A stretch of DNA of 64,000 nt from Streptomyces qinglanensis (GCF_900111245.1 NZ_FOGO01000014.1:141817-205816), one strand, 5' to 3'. Positions 53,692 through 61,172 are shown, numbered from the stretch's first letter. Numbers and translations are program-made. Notes: generated by a model from the sequence alone, not told the origin.

Positions 53692-54062
53692 CGCTGCTTC
53701 TCCTTCGGCTCGTCCGGCACCGAAATGGTGCTGAGCTTGCTGCGGACGCCGTGGTCGGTGTTCCCGCCCAGAGTGACGCCGTCCCCGATCCTGCGGTGGA
53801 TCTGACGCAGTGCTCCCGCCAGGACCTCGATCTCCTCGTGCCACCTGTGGGCGAACGAGGTGAACGCCTCCTGCCCGCCGTACTCGCCGAAGTCCGCACC
53901 GTCGAAAGGGTTCATGGGCCAGGACGGCATGCCGGGAAACAAAGCGGCCCCGCCCACCGATTTCCCCATCCCGTCGAGCGCCCGGGCGGCCTCGTCCAGC
54001 CGTTCACCCTGACTGAGCGTGGGCTTGCGCTGCAGCCCCAGATCCGACCGTCCTCGCCCCAT
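53688..54062 (-). CDS. Small helical protein, probable partner of the WXG-type protein
   Basis: 124 residues from ATG 54062. The middle reads GGQEAFTSFAHRWHEEIEVLAGALRQIHRRI, a helix-turn-helix hairpin with a conserved-looking Trp, as in ESX/WXG-like chaperone partners. Stop overlaps the next start (GTGA), so the two are translationally coupled. First gene of a four-gene operon running to 51156. Confidence 0.75.
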   Translation of the reverse strand: MGRGRSDLGLQRKPTLSQGERLDEAARALDGMGKSVGGAALFPGMPSWPMNPFDGADFGEYGGQEAFTSFAHRWHEEIEVLAGALRQIHRRIGDGVTLGGNTDHGVRSKLSTISVPDEPKEKQR

Positions 54063-54494
54063 GGCCCTCTTCGCCCTCCCCGACCCACCGGCCTACCAGG
54101 TCCGCGTCAAATGATGGTCATCATAATGAGCCGCGGACAGGCCGCCACCAGGAGCCTGCCTGTCGTCTCGGTGACCGGCAGCCCGCCGGCCGGCGGACTC
54201 AGGGCCGGGGAATGACAGGCAGACGACCGAGACGGGGCCCGAGCGCGAGGCCCCCTCGCAGGACCGCCCGCGGTGATGTCAGATGAGGATGGCGAAGGCC
54301 CTCTGCTCGGCCCAGGGTTCGCCGTGCACGGGATCTGGTTCAGAGCATCCATGAGGCCATGCAGAAGCGGCTTCATGGATGGAGGCGGTCTTGTCGCACT
54401 GGGGAGCGACAGGGGACTCAGGTGACACGGCGAGCGTAGGGTCTGCGGACGGGCAGAGGAGGGAGAGATCGCCATCGATGTTGTCGCGGGGGCT
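54063..54494. other. Intergenic, no supported gene
   Basis: Divergent spacer, less GC-rich than its flanks, probably holding promoters for the operon on the left and the membrane protein on the right. ATGGTCATCATAAT at 54112-54125 is an AT-rich patch. Confidence 0.5.
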
Positions 54495-55187
54495 GTGGGC
54501 TCGCAGATTCTCAGTGCAGTGGTGGCTGCCGCGCTCACCGGTATCGGCACTCTGGTGCGCTGGTTCGTACTCAAGCGGCTGCCTGCACGCCGAACATGGC
54601 GCTACCTGAGCGCAGGCGATCTCTCCATCATTCTGGACACCTCCTATGTCGACACCGGCCGCTACCAGCGACCCGTAGCCGGTCTGGGCCAGGTCCGGGC
54701 GCTGTCCGTGATCGTCCCCTCACTGACCCACGCCTATCGGGACCTCGACTTGGAGAGGGTTCGCCTGTCGGCGCATGTGCCGGGCGGCGAGATGGAGCAC
54801 GACCTGCTCATCCTGGGCGGACCGAAGAACAACGAGACAGCCCGCCGCATCCTGGAGGACATGGGGGAGGCGTTGCCGATCCGGCTCGGCGGAGGAGCGA
54901 TCACCTGGGAGGGGACGGCCTACACAGGAGATGCGGCGGACGGCGAGATCACACGTGATTGCGGCTACATCGTCCGAGCCCCGAACCCTCTCAACCCGAA
55001 CAAGCGCGTTGTGCTGATCGGCGGTTGGTCAACCTACGGCACAGTGGCCGCAGCTCGATGGTTGGCCGAGAACGGCGACAGTCGTTCCCTGCCCGCCGAT
55101 GTCGCAGTGCTTGTAGAAGCCTCGGTCCTTCGAGATGGCCACGTGTCCGCACCGCGGGTTCTGCGCCGGACAAGTCTCAGCAGGTGA
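54495..55187 (+). CDS. Membrane-anchored protein of unknown function
   Basis: 230 residues from GTG 54495; the exact start is uncertain because the frame is open for about ten codons upstream after a GGGAGAG site. One N-terminal helix (about 4-24) is followed by a soluble domain with LLILGGPKNNETARRILEDMG (about 108-128) and VVLIGGWSTYGTVAAARWLAE (about 184-204), two Gly-rich strand-helix units that look like a nucleotide-binding or SLOG-like fold. No family recognised. Confidence 0.7.
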   Translation: MGSQILSAVVAAALTGIGTLVRWFVLKRLPARRTWRYLSAGDLSIILDTSYVDTGRYQRPVAGLGQVRALSVIVPSLTHAYRDLDLERVRLSAHVPGGEMEHDLLILGGPKNNETARRILEDMGEALPIRLGGGAITWEGTAYTGDAADGEITRDCGYIVRAPNPLNPNKRVVLIGGWSTYGTVAAARWLAENGDSRSLPADVAVLVEASVLRDGHVSAPRVLRRTSLSR

Positions 55188-55329
55188 ACCACGTCTCCGC
55201 TTGAAGAAAGGGCCCGAGCTCGGGGGGCGCCCTCGCTCCGGTCCCGACAGCGCTCTCTCGAGCGAGTGCCGTTGGCACCTCAGGGAGGGAGTCAGCCACG
55301 ACGGCGGGGTAGATGTCCGGGCACGTGCA

Positions 55330-55495
55330 GCAGTCCCGCGGGAGAGGTCCTCCTGGGTGGTTGCTCTGACAATGTTGCGCCAAGGGCCAGGGCCCGGGAG
55401 CAACTGCTTGTTGGGCAATGGCATGTCACCGGTCAACGCCCAGGCGATCACTCTGCCGATGCTGTAGATGTCGCTGGACGGGGTGGCCACCCTGG
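55330..55495 (-). pseudogene. Ser/Thr kinase C-lobe remnant
   Basis: The minus strand encodes SSDIYSIGRVIAWALTGDMP, the subdomain IX-type helix of Hanks kinases, followed by PWRNIVRATTQEDLSR. No ATP-binding loop or catalytic loop precedes it and frames shift on both sides. A decayed gene, unrelated in position to the kinase start at 47742. Confidence 0.65.
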
Positions 55496-55953
55496 AGGGA
55501 GACGCCGCGTGATGTGTGCCTGATCCGTGCCGGGCAGCCGTAACCGAAGGGGCCGCCCCACCGCGCTGAGGCGGTGGGGCGGCCCCTTGTGGCTCCCTCC
55601 GGATCAGGTTGGCCGCGCGGCCGGCGACCTTCCTCCCGGGCCCGGTCGATCGCAGCAGTGGCCGTATCCCCGGCCAGCCGCTCGATCTCCTCGGGTACCT
55701 CGCGCTCGTCGAGGACGAAAAGCCTTCCACTGACGAGGCGTGTCGTCGTCTTCCAGCCGAGACGCTGTCCCGCCTCCCTGGCGGCACGTCGGACGTCCTT
55801 GAGGTCACCCATCTCTGCAAGATCGTCCGTGTTGAGGATCAGCTGCCCGTAGTAGCCCTCGTACTCCGGCTTCAGAGCGGCGTTCAGTAGCGACTCGAGC
55901 CGGTCGACCAGCTTCTCGTACCGGCGTCGGGTCAGCTCGTCCTTCGCGGGCAT
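55426..55953 (-). CDS. Small protein of unknown function, C-terminus uncertain
   Basis: ATG 55953 follows GGGGAG by eight bases. Residues 1-115 look genuine: DELTRRRYEKLVDRLESLLNAAL, LILNTDDLAEMGDLKDVRRAAREAGQRLGWKTTTRLVSGRLFVLDERE, resembling a small winged DNA-binding protein. After about residue 118 codon use worsens and the frame crosses a strong hairpin (55547-55588) before the stop at 55426, so the original end was probably near 55590-55600 and may be altered by an indel. It lies on the chromosomal side of the attachment site. Confidence 0.6.
   Translation of the reverse strand: MPAKDELTRRRYEKLVDRLESLLNAALKPEYEGYYGQLILNTDDLAEMGDLKDVRRAAREAGQRLGWKTTTRLVSGRLFVLDEREVPEEIERLAGDTATAAIDRAREEGRRPRGQPDPEGATRGRPTASARWGGPFGYGCPARIRHTSRGVSLQGGHPVQRHLQHRQSDRLGVDR
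55547..55588. terminator. Strong bidirectional hairpin, 18-bp perfect stem
   Basis: Arms 55547-55564 and 55571-55588 pair completely around the loop GCTGAG. The stem begins AAGGGG and ends CCCCTT, giving short A and T ends on both strands. Confidence 0.85.
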
Positions 55954-56066
55954 CTCGCACAGCTCCCCACCTCTGCCCGCAGCGGCGTGTGTGCCATATG
56001 TGTGCTGCGAGCACGAGGGCCCTCCCGTCCGACGGACGGAGGGGCCTCTGACCAGGCTTTTTACTG

Positions 56067-56110
56067 TGCCCCCGGCAGGATTCGAACCTGCGACACCCGC
56101 TTTAGGAGTT
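56067..56110 (-). other. 3' half of tRNA-Arg(CCU), left attachment site (attL) of the AICE
   Basis: On the minus strand the sequence runs from the anticodon loop (ACTCCTAAAG, anticodon CCU) through the T arm GGTTCGAATCC to the acceptor strand and discriminator A at 56067. No 5' half lies to its right; the cloverleaf is broken at about 56110. Elements that integrate into tRNA 3' ends leave such a fragment at the junction with the original downstream flank, so the element lies to the right and an intact tRNA should occur at its far end. Confidence 0.8.
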
Positions 56111-56242
56111 CGATCGGGGTGGCATGCGGGGCCGTGGCTGCACGCATGAGGGGCAGAGAGGCTGTGCCTCGCCCGCCGCTGAGGCACGCGGCAGTTCGTG
56201 CCTGTTGATGTCAGCCGTAGATGTCAGGGGCAGTGCCGGCCG

Positions 56243-56422
56243 TCATTTCTTGCCGCGCTTGCGGCCCTTGCCGCTCCTCGGCTTCATCTTCCGCCACCCG
56301 GCGGCTTCCCTCGACCAAGGGCCGCAATGGATGTCGCAGCGCGAGGCCCCGACCAATGCCAATCGCTGACAACGTGTGCGCTTGGTCGTCAGTGCACCGC
56401 ACTTGGACTGTGTCCGTGCCAC
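56243..56422 (-). CDS. HGG-motif-like Cys-rich mini protein
   Basis: 59 residues from GTG 56422, with AGGGGG about eleven bases upstream. KCGALTTKRTRCQRLALVGASRCDIHCG matches the pattern of small phage and mobile-element proteins (CGaxTrxGxpCxnpa...CxxHGG), with the last Gly-Gly changed to Cys-Gly; three Cys and one His could bind zinc. The tail is Lys/Arg-rich. It is the first recognisable gene inside the element. Confidence 0.55.
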   Translation of the reverse strand: MARTQSKCGALTTKRTRCQRLALVGASRCDIHCGPWSREAAGWRKMKPRSGKGRKRGKK

Positions 56423-56787
56423 GAACGCTCGCCCCCTGGTCTCGATCCGACTCCTCCGGCAAGAGTCCGGTACAGGCTGCCTGCCGTGGGAGGCGCGTGC
56501 AGTGCCAACGGGTGTGCTCCGGCGCACTGTAGAGCTGCCCGAGCGCGACCGCTTCTGAGGCCCAGCACGATCACCTCGTTGCGAACTACTGGCGGGATGG
56601 CTGTGTCTGGTCGGTGTCGTGGCACTCAGTGGTCCCTACCCGTTGCTTCTTGGGACTACCAGAGAGTCATGGCGGCCATCAGCTCTGGAAGGGATTGCAC
56701 CCTTCCGGGACGCGCGTTCGGACACGTTGCCGGAGGACTGGACCGACCCGGTCCGCATCGCCTGGCCCTCCCGTGCACACTGGCGTC

Positions 56788-57363
56788 ATGGATGGCGGGA
56801 TAGCAGCTGTGGCGGGAGCATTCGTAGGAGCGATCGCGACGATCGGGGCTTCCGTCGCGACCGGATGGACTGGACGAGAGCAAGCACGAATCACGGCGCG
56901 CTCCGAACACGTGCGCCAGCGCCGCGAGCCGCGCGAAGCCGCGTACAGGGAGTTGATCGGTACCGTCAGCGCTGCGCGCAATCAGCTCTCGAAGGACTAC
57001 TTCGCGAACGCGCCCGAGGAAGCTCTCGTAAGCGTGGGGCTCGCGTACTTCCAGGACTGTCAGTCCAGATGCCGTGGAGTGAGAGAAGCCTGGCGCGATG
57101 TTGCTCTGCTCGGCCCCGCCCAAGTAACCACAGCTGCTGGGCAGGTCGGAGCCGCCAACGAAGATTTGCTGCGCAGCTTCGAAGGTCTTGTGCACGTCTT
57201 CGCGGAGGGCGTCTTCCCTTCGGAAGCAATGTGGGACGTGCACGAGCGAGCAGTCCAGAGGTTGGGGGACACTCACGACGTGTTCGTGGTCGCCGCGCAG
57301 GAAGCTTTGGACGACGACGGAACACGGCCTCAAGGGCGTCGGAAACCGGGAGACGCTCGGTGA
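56788..57363 (+). CDS. Hypothetical protein with N-terminal membrane anchor
   Basis: 191 residues from ATG 56788. One hydrophobic helix (about 4-26, IAAVAGAFVGAIATIGASVATGW) then a soluble helical domain of about 160 residues (REQARITARSEHVRQRREPREAAYRELIG). This layout is frequent in actinobacterial genomes, with no known function. Codon use is mixed. Part of the element's cargo. Confidence 0.7.
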   Translation: MDGGIAAVAGAFVGAIATIGASVATGWTGREQARITARSEHVRQRREPREAAYRELIGTVSAARNQLSKDYFANAPEEALVSVGLAYFQDCQSRCRGVREAWRDVALLGPAQVTTAAGQVGAANEDLLRSFEGLVHVFAEGVFPSEAMWDVHERAVQRLGDTHDVFVVAAQEALDDDGTRPQGRRKPGDAR

Positions 57364-58081
57364 ACCTGCCGAACCTGGTGACGCACTGGCCACAGGAGGT
57401 TGGCAGCATCTGGTCCGTAGCCGGAGGTGGGTGGGGCGGTGAGGGGCATACCGGCCGCTACGAGGTGTGGGAGGGGCGGCGCCAGGCGGTGGTGGTTGGT
57501 GGGGCTGCTGTACTTCGCAGCTGTACCGCAACCGGCGCCGCGTTTGGACCTCAGCCACAGACAGCGCGCCACGACGGCGGGTGCGCCGGACGACTAGGCG
57601 CGCGTGTGCCTGTTGTACCCCCGTCTGCCTGAGCCACGCAGGCAGTGGCAGTTCGGTCACTCAGAGCACGCCTCGATGGCACGTGCGTGATCACGGTGCC
57701 CTGACTGCATTGGCCGTTATGGGAGCCGAAGTACTTCGTAGCACCGTGCGGATCACGCCCAGCTCAGCCACAACTGATCACGGACGGCTGTGACCTGCGG
57801 CCGCCCACTCGATCACAGCTCCGAACTGCGGTGCGCTCGACGCCAGTTGACAGCACTGGTCATCAACGAGCGCTCTCTCACGGCCCCAGGACGGCCCGGG
57901 AGGGCGCTCGTGCGTGCAGGTGCCAGTGCAGCCTGTGTTGCAGCTACGTCTACGTACTGGAACTGCGTCCTGCGTTTTCTATCTTTACCCGCTTATGCCC
58001 TTGGTCGGCGGTAGGCTACGGCCAGATCCGTCCAGAGGTGCCCGGCAGTTCATGGCCGCGGTGTCAGGTCAAGGGGGACCC
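57364..58081. other. Intergenic, no supported gene; promoter region of the TIR operon
   Basis: Open frames here have poor codon statistics. GC content falls toward the right end, where TTTTCTATCTTTACCCGC at about 57974 is AT-rich for this DNA. The TIR gene's promoter is probably between 57960 and 58070, with TAGGCT at 58012 as a possible -10. Confidence 0.5.
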
Positions 58082-58522
58082 ATGGCTCGTCGAACGTTCT
58101 TCAGCTTCCACTACGAGCGTGACGTATGGCGCTCGGCAGTAGTGCGGAAAAGTGCCGCTCTAAAAACAGATATCGCTCCGGAGTTCATCGATGCCTCCCT
58201 CTGGGAGGAGTCGAAGCTCAAGGGTGACGATGCATTGCGTAAGCTCATCGATGGCGCCCTGTACGGAACGACAGTCACTGCTGTACTAATCGGCGCCGAG
58301 ACGTCTAAGAGGCGCTGGGTGAAGTACGAGATCTCCCAGAGTATCGCGCGAGGAAACGGATTGTTTGGGATCTATGTCCATAACATCCGCGACCGGGATG
58401 GGAATCGCGATAGCAGGGGTGCTAATCCTCTCGGTTCCGAGTACGCGACTTACGACTGGGTCAACGACGACGGGTACAACAATCTCAGCAAGTGGGTTGA
58501 GACTGCTTACGATGAGAGGTGA
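58082..58522 (+). CDS. TIR-like domain protein (ThsB/DUF1863 type)
   Basis: 146 residues from ATG 58082, with AAGGGGG six bases upstream. The fold is the TIR-like PF08937 group: TFFSFHYERD at strand A (5-14), DASLWEESK (37-45), VTAVLIGAETSKRRWVKYEI (65-84) with the conserved RxWVxxEI helix and Glu83, then LFGIYVHNIRD. ThsB proteins of Thoeris defence make NAD-derived signals on infection, but no ThsA partner is present. The next gene starts inside its stop codon. Clearly lower GC than the flanks, a sign of transfer. Confidence 0.85.
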   Translation: MARRTFFSFHYERDVWRSAVVRKSAALKTDIAPEFIDASLWEESKLKGDDALRKLIDGALYGTTVTAVLIGAETSKRRWVKYEISQSIARGNGLFGIYVHNIRDRDGNRDSRGANPLGSEYATYDWVNDDGYNNLSKWVETAYDER

Positions 58523-58947
58523 TCGTGCAAGGGTGTGACTTTTGCGCAATTGGTTCGGGAGAGGCGCCTGCAACAATCTTCTGGGAAGACGAGGATAATA
58601 TGGCGTTTTTCCCGCTCCGGCCTGCGGTTGTGGGTCACACCCTGATAATTCCGAAGAGTCATTTCGCTGACTTTTTCGGACTGCCCGAATCGTCTCTAAG
58701 CAGTTTGATGCAGGCGGCAGCCAAAGTGGGTCGAGGTATTCAGCGGGCTTTGAGCCCGGATGGTATGAATGTGATTACTTCTGCTGGTGCTGCGGCCTCT
58801 CAGTCTGTATTTCATGCTCACGTGCACCTCGTTCCCCGATGGGCGGCTGACCGCTTTGGTGATATTTGGCCGCCCGGCGAGCCGTGCGCGGGTGAGGTCA
58901 AGTCCGAAGTCGCAGAGCTGCTTAGGAGGGAGCTTAGGTTCGGGTGA
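58519..58947 (+). CDS. HIT-family (histidine triad) protein coupled to the TIR gene
   Basis: 142 residues; GTG 58519 overlaps the TIR stop (GTGA). GHTLIIPKSH (39-48) and the histidine triad H99-A-H101-V-H103-L-V are present, and CDFC at 6-9 may bind zinc as in many HIT hydrolases. HIT proteins hydrolyse or transfer nucleoside phosphates and phosphoramidates. The tight coupling to a TIR gene suggests that it processes or degrades a nucleotide the TIR protein makes or consumes. That link is inference. Confidence 0.88.
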   Translation: MIVQGCDFCAIGSGEAPATIFWEDEDNMAFFPLRPAVVGHTLIIPKSHFADFFGLPESSLSSLMQAAAKVGRGIQRALSPDGMNVITSAGAAASQSVFHAHVHLVPRWAADRFGDIWPPGEPCAGEVKSEVAELLRRELRFG

Positions 58948-59380
58948 CTCTAATTATCCCGCTCACGATGAAGGCTATGTCGACAAGCGCAAGCGTGCCG
59001 TAAAAATTAACCATCGTGTGAGAGCGAATGACTGCGCACCAAGGCACCGTCCTGTGATATGGCTGCACATTCATGGAAAATAGCTCCACGGGAATTGCGG
59101 GCCTTCGGACATCATCGTATAGCCTGCGGAAAAGTCGCTCCTGCCTGAGGAAGTAGCTGTCGAGGAGCCAGAATCCCATGATGGGGATGATCCCGGCTGC
59201 GGCGATCTTCCAGCCGGGATTGTTCGCTGAGATTCCGAAGAACACTCCGGCGACAGTCATTGTCCACCCCTTGATTAGGAATGAACCGTTTCCGAGTCGT
59301 GTGACTATCGCTTGAATGAATTCGAGATGCTTTATCTCCTCTTGTGTGATTGACGGGTTTCCTGAGTCGTTTGTTGGCAC
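58934..59380 (-). CDS. Three-helix membrane protein convergent with TIR-HIT, possible effector
   Basis: 148 residues from GTG 59380, with AGGGGGG four bases upstream. An amphipathic start (ITQEEIKHLEFIQAIVTRLGNGSFLIKGW) leads into helices at about 38-56 and 58-77, then RQERLFRRLYDDVRRP, and a third helix at about 122-143. From memory this resembles a small membrane protein family often found beside TIR-like genes. Its 3' end overlaps the HIT gene by 14 bases on the opposite strand. Low GC like its neighbours. A membrane-disrupting effector is plausible but not shown. Confidence 0.78.
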   Translation of the reverse strand: MPTNDSGNPSITQEEIKHLEFIQAIVTRLGNGSFLIKGWTMTVAGVFFGISANNPGWKIAAAGIIPIMGFWLLDSYFLRQERLFRRLYDDVRRPAIPVELFSMNVQPYHRTVPWCAVIRSHTMVNFYGTLALVDIAFIVSGIIRVTRT

Positions 59381-59490
59381 GCGCCCCCCTGGTTTCTGCG
59401 TCACCGCTAGTGGGCTAATCAGTAGCTCATGGGGGCCTAGGTCCACAAGAGTGGTTTCGGTGGAAGTGCAGCGGCGTAGGTCGGTGGAGC

Positions 59491-59632
59491 GGCTTTGGGC
59501 TGGAGCTGCTTTGGCGCGAGAGATCAGGGGGCCTTACGCTTGCCAGCGGATCGGGCAGCCTCTGCCTGCCCGCGTAGTGCCCGATCGGCCCCCTGATCTT
59601 CGAGGCTCGCGCCAAAGTGGCTGCCTAAAGCC
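59491..59632. other. Compound stem-loop, possible structured RNA or DNA origin/transfer site
   Basis: Nested perfect arms: GGCTTT/AAAGCC (59491-59496 with 59627-59632), a 12-bp stem (59509-59520 with 59606-59617), a 13-bp stem (59521-59533 with 59587-59599) separated by a six-base bulge, and a 9-bp stem (59549-59557 with 59578-59586) around a 20-base loop. No coding frame explains it. It lies in the gap 59381-59814. Confidence 0.8.
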
Positions 59633-59814
59633 GTGGAGCCGACCGTCCCCAGCCACGACGTACCCCTTCTCTGACCTCAACTGGCCGCTGCCTGCTGTCG
59701 CGCGGGGCGGTGGGGGCGTGCCGGAGCGGGGCGGAGACAGGAGCGGCGGCGCGGTCCCGCCGGGCCGCGCGCGGCCCGCGTCAGCGGGCCGCCTTGAAGT
59801 CGTAGAGAAAGTTG

Positions 59815-60135
59815 TTACGCACGCGCTTCGGGGGCTGGTGGGCACGGTATCGGGCTGACTGTCCAAGTGGCGTGGGTGGTGCGTTGCTTGAGTGTGAGGG
59901 TGTGGGGCTTGCCCTGTTGGAGGTCGTGGGCTGCTGTTGGTTGGCCGTGGTCGAGCCATGTGCGGGCGCGTCTGTAGGGGGCTTCGTCCAGGGTGGTTGC
60001 GATCATCATGAGGCTGATGCGCATCCATCGCAGGGCTTCGCGTGGGCTGTAGGCGTCGTAGGTGCCGATGCAGCGTTCGTTGACGTAGCACTCGCAGTAG
60101 TAGACCTGCTGAGGCGCATGCGGTTGCTCGCTCAT
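59815..60135 (-). CDS. Small conserved protein coupled to the HATPase gene
   Basis: 106 residues from ATG 60135, with GAGG about eight bases upstream, overlapping the upstream stop (ATGA). YYCECYVNERCIGTYDAYSPREALRWMRISLMMIATTLDE suggests a compact alpha/beta protein; no family recognised. Translationally coupled to the RsbW-like gene, so probably its partner. Confidence 0.7.
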   Translation of the reverse strand: MSEQPHAPQQVYYCECYVNERCIGTYDAYSPREALRWMRISLMMIATTLDEAPYRRARTWLDHGQPTAAHDLQQGKPHTLTLKQRTTHATWTVSPIPCPPAPEARA

Positions 60136-60605
60136 GCCATCGACCTCGGGGCGGGCAGACCTACGCGGACCCTTCTCGCTGAGGGCTTGGCCGGCGCCTG
60201 GTGCTGGTCGTTGATCTCGACGGTGACGGTTCGGCCGTAGTCGTCTCCGCTGACCTGTACGCGGTTGGCCAGTGCTGCGACCAGTCCCAGGCCGCGGCCG
60301 TGGATGTCGTCCTGGTCCGGTGTCGCGACGTGGGGCTTCGTTGCACCTCCGCCGGTGTCGGTGACCGCCAGGACGACCGTGCCGGGAGATCGGTGCAGGG
60401 AGATGTGGAAGCTCCCGTTGGGGCTGCCGCTGGCCGAGTGGGTGAGTGCGTTGGAGCCCAGCTCGCTGACGATCAGTGCGGCGTCGTCCGCGTGGGGGCT
60501 GTCGTGCAGGACGTCGCGGGTCCAGCGGCGGACTCGGCCGACCTCTTCGGGGAGTCCTGGGCAGGTGAGTTCCCAGATCCGCTCCGTACTCATATACTCG
60601 TGCAT
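60132..60605 (-). CDS. ATP-binding protein, RsbW-like HATPase_c family
   Basis: 157 residues from ATG 60605 with AAGGA six bases upstream. N box IVSELGSNALTHS (about 45-57) and G boxes VTDTGGGATKPHV and DIHGRGLGLVAALANR (about 100-115) define an anti-sigma-factor-type ATPase, of which Streptomyces has many. A KorSA-like operator overlaps its start region (60596-60611), so it is probably silenced with the transfer functions. Confidence 0.9.
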   Translation of the reverse strand: MHEYMSTERIWELTCPGLPEEVGRVRRWTRDVLHDSPHADDAALIVSELGSNALTHSASGSPNGSFHISLHRSPGTVVLAVTDTGGGATKPHVATPDQDDIHGRGLGLVAALANRVQVSGDDYGRTVTVEINDQHQAPAKPSARRVRVGLPAPRSMA

Positions 60606-60611
60606 ACAAGT
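60596..60611. promoter_or_regulatory. KorSA-like operator ACTCGTGCATACAAGT
   Basis: Related to the better palindrome ACTCGTATAGACGAGT at 62028. It covers the start codon and ribosome site of the HATPase gene. Confidence 0.5.
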
Positions 60612-60650
60612 TCCTTCGTGCTGGTGGCCGCTATGGGTAGTGGGTGTGTG

Positions 60651-61085
60651 CTAGACGAGTCGCACGCCGTCGTGGGCCCGGATGGCCGGCGGGGATGCCC
60701 CGTCGAGCGCGTCCAGGACGCGGACCGCGTATGCCTCGTCGGCGAGCTGGGTGACCTCTTCGCGGGTGGCCCAGCGAAGGGCGTAGGTCTCCTCCCCGGT
60801 GGTCGGGGAGCCGTCGACCGCTTCGCAGCGGAAGACCATGGAGACGATCAGGCCGCTCATGTTCTTGTAGATGCCTGTGAGGGTCGCCGGGAGGGCGATC
60901 TTCATGCCGGTCTCTTCGAGGACCTCGCGCTGGAGCGCGTCGGGGATGGTCTCTCCGGGTTCGAGGACGCCGCCGGGTGGCTCCCACTGGCCGTTGTCGC
61001 GGCGCTGGATGAGCAGCGCTCGGTCTGCGTCGTCAACGATGACCCCTGCGACGCTCACGGAGTGGGGGCGCTCTACCGTGCTCAC
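60651..61085 (-). CDS. Nudix hydrolase
   Basis: 144 residues from GTG 61085 with AAGGA just upstream. The Nudix box GGVLEPGETIPDALQREVLEETGM (about 42-65) is complete (Gx5Ex7REUxEExGU). It hydrolyses nucleoside diphosphates linked to another group. Small Nudix genes next to the korSA gene are usual in pSAM2-type elements, where Pif-like members act in transfer inhibition; that role here is inference. Divergent from the GntR gene. Confidence 0.93.
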   Translation of the reverse strand: MSTVERPHSVSVAGVIVDDADRALLIQRRDNGQWEPPGGVLEPGETIPDALQREVLEETGMKIALPATLTGIYKNMSGLIVSMVFRCEAVDGSPTTGEETYALRWATREEVTQLADEAYAVRVLDALDGASPPAIRAHDGVRLV

Positions 61086-61140
61086 GTTCCTTGGTCCCCT
61101 CAGATGGCTAGGCTTCTCCACCGTAGCAACAGAACTCAGT

Positions 61141-61156
61141 AGCTCGTCTAGATATC
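61141..61156. promoter_or_regulatory. Half-matching KorSA-like operator before the GntR gene
   Basis: AGCTCGTCTAGATATC shares the left arm and TCTAGA centre of the other sites. It lies 17 bases before the GntR start, the expected place for autorepression. Confidence 0.4.
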
Positions 61157-61172
61157 CAAAGGAGTACCCGTT

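Noticed and set aside
54107..54574. Minus-strand open frame in the 54 kb spacer
   Set aside because: Ser/Pro/Thr-rich product without Streptomyces codon bias and opposite the better-supported plus-strand gene.
56067..56110. Intact tRNA-Arg gene
   Set aside because: The 5' half (acceptor, D arm and 5' anticodon strand) is absent to the right of 56110, so only an attachment-site fragment remains.
58082..59380. Complete standard Thoeris system
   Set aside because: Only a ThsB-like protein is present; no ThsA, SIR2-SLOG or macro-domain effector was found in the window.
59534..59858. Open frames across the compound hairpin on both strands
   Set aside because: No ribosome sites, poor codon statistics, and the symmetry of the stems accounts for the sequence.
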